Positions 63,312 to 64,000 of a DNA stretch of 64,000 nt are shown here, one piece after another. Position 1 is the first letter of the stretch, and each line of letters opens with the position of its first letter. The position numbers and the translations under genes were made by a program. Source of the DNA: Methanolobus tindarius DSM 2278 (lineage in GTDB: Archaea > Halobacteriota > Methanosarcinia > Methanosarcinales > Methanosarcinaceae); the NCBI RefSeq assembly GCF_000504205.1, contig NZ_AZAJ01000001.1, positions 2,020,879-2,084,878 of the forward strand. The letters run 5' to 3'. The notes under the pieces were generated by a model, which saw only the letters and a program-made list of their open reading frames with translations, did not search any database and was not told the DNA's origin.

Positions 63312-63749
63312 TTACTCTTTCTTTTTCATTTTCTTAGCCATGTCTTTTCCAAGTCTGATGCATTCGGCCAGATCTTTTTCATTTGGGACATACTGTATTC
63401 TCAATACCGGGTCAATTACTTCTACTCCTGCTTTTCTGAGCTTCTCAGCGATTAGCACTGGTGCTTCTCCGCTCCATCCGTAAGATCCGAAAGCTGCACC
63501 CAGTTTACCTTCAATTCCTATCTCTATTAATTTGTCCAGGAATTTAGCTATGGGTTCCAGCATTGTGTAATAGAAGGTGGATGAACCTATGCATATGGCA
63601 TCATATTTTGCAACTTCTGCCGGGTCCCATTCATAAAAGTTGTCAATGTCAACATCTACATGTTTTTCACGTGCACCCTCGGCAATGGCTTCTGCCATCA
63701 TTTTCGTACTTCCCTGGGTACTAAGGTATACTATAGCTAGTTTTGGCAT
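63312..63749 (-). CDS. Flavodoxin-domain protein
   Basis: The protein is 145 residues from ATG 63749 (GGGGGTC lies seven bases upstream; the ATG at 63764 is an alternative). It has the flavodoxin phosphate loop YLSTQGSTKMMAEAI (about residues 7-21), ICIGSSTFYYTMLEP and AAFGSYGWSGEAPVLI. The sequence is like the flavodoxin domain of F420H2 oxidase (FprA) without the metallo-beta-lactamase part. It is likely an FMN electron carrier. It is divergent from the RPA gene. Confidence 0.9.
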   Translation of the reverse strand: MPKLAIVYLSTQGSTKMMAEAIAEGAREKHVDVDIDNFYEWDPAEVAKYDAICIGSSTFYYTMLEPIAKFLDKLIEIGIEGKLGAAFGSYGWSGEAPVLIAEKLRKAGVEVIDPVLRIQYVPNEKDLAECIRLGKDMAKKMKKKE

Positions 63750-63908
63750 TTTTTTGACCCCCATAATTTACGGCAGTTTCCACTGCTATTTTAAAATATG
63801 TAGTCTCCACGTTCATAAACATTCCTGATAATGTAATTGTACATTTGGTTATCTTTATTGCTAATCAGGAAATACAATTATGGAGACTTCAATTAAAGGA
63901 GAATCCCT

Positions 63909-64000
63909 ATGGACGAGAAAATCGCGCCACATATAGATGAATTAACCATGGCGCTTGGAAACATTAGCAGGGAAGAGATTAGCAGAGAGCTTGATAAACT
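63909..64000 (+). CDS. Replication protein A / single-stranded DNA-binding protein (partial, N-terminus)
   Basis: The first 30 codons are in the window. MDEKIAPHIDEL and ISREEISRELDKL match the conserved N-terminus of Methanosarcinaceae RPA proteins, which then continue into OB folds. aaaggag at 63897-63903 precedes the ATG. The rest lies beyond the right edge. Confidence 0.75.
   Translation, partial: MDEKIAPHIDELTMALGNISREEISRELDK

Overview
The window is chromosomal DNA of a methylotrophic methanogen of the family Methanosarcinaceae. The strongest evidence is a complete Rnf operon headed by a multihaem cytochrome c (MmcA-type), together with archaeal information-processing genes (PriS, GINS, aIF2-alpha, S27e, L44e, Nop10, RfcS, RPA, histone, Pelota), a PGF-CTERM/archaeosortase-type surface proteome and CHASE4/PAS histidine kinases. 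A genus such as Methanolobus or Methanococcoides is my inference; no 16S or methanogenesis gene is present to settle it. No transposase, integrase, CRISPR array or prophage is visible.

Layout. 1-1375: start of a CHASE4-HAMP-PAS sensor that runs off the left edge. 1651-6027: RNA-ligase partner protein and a NAD module (aspartate dehydrogenase, nadA and a UbiA-type ether-lipid prenyltransferase on the minus strand; nadC divergent). 6156-13095: COG1361 surface protein, CetZ/FtsZ-like GTPase, orphan ABC ATPase, PPC-domain protein, winged-helix regulator, enolase and a LarA-like protein. 13390-21536: surface proteins, a LysE exporter and two units that each pair a PGF-CTERM protein with an FtsX/MacB-type permease lacking its own ATPase. 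21825-34601: three adjacent cassettes of ABC ATPase, COG1361 surface protein and MacB-type permease(s); one also carries two Yip1 membrane proteins. 34649-40974: small membrane proteins, a wHTH regulator, an HTH-REC response regulator, two histidine kinases and a PH/SHOCT protein.

41291-49941 is an information-processing block: a tRNA-Ser(CGA) with an odd D-arm insertion, EndoQ, a PAC2 protein, Nop10, aIF2-alpha, S27e, L44e, GINS and PriS on the minus strand, then RqcH and Pelota on the plus strand. 50466-52782 holds a SatP/YaaH transporter with a repeat-bearing leader, the c-di-AMP synthase DacZ and ThpR. 52866-61255 is the energy-conservation block: ApbE (flavinyl transferase), divergent from an unknown 134-aa protein, mmcA, rnfCDGEAB and a small DUF4870-like membrane protein. 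61398-64000 holds RfcS, a COG2426 membrane protein, a histone, a flavodoxin-like protein and the start of an RPA gene.

The main accessory signal is the concentration between about 16.6 and 34.6 kb of MacB/FtsX-type permeases (six), dedicated ATPases (three, plus an orphan at 8.7 kb) and anchored extracytoplasmic beta-sandwich proteins. It looks like an expanded cell-envelope transport or mechanotransmission system of unknown substrate. Other points worth a second look are the tRNA-Ser D-arm insertion, two genes whose Shine-Dalgarno sequence points to AUC/AUU start codons, eight haem motifs and an EF-hand loop in MmcA, and a tandem-repeat leader before the SatP gene.
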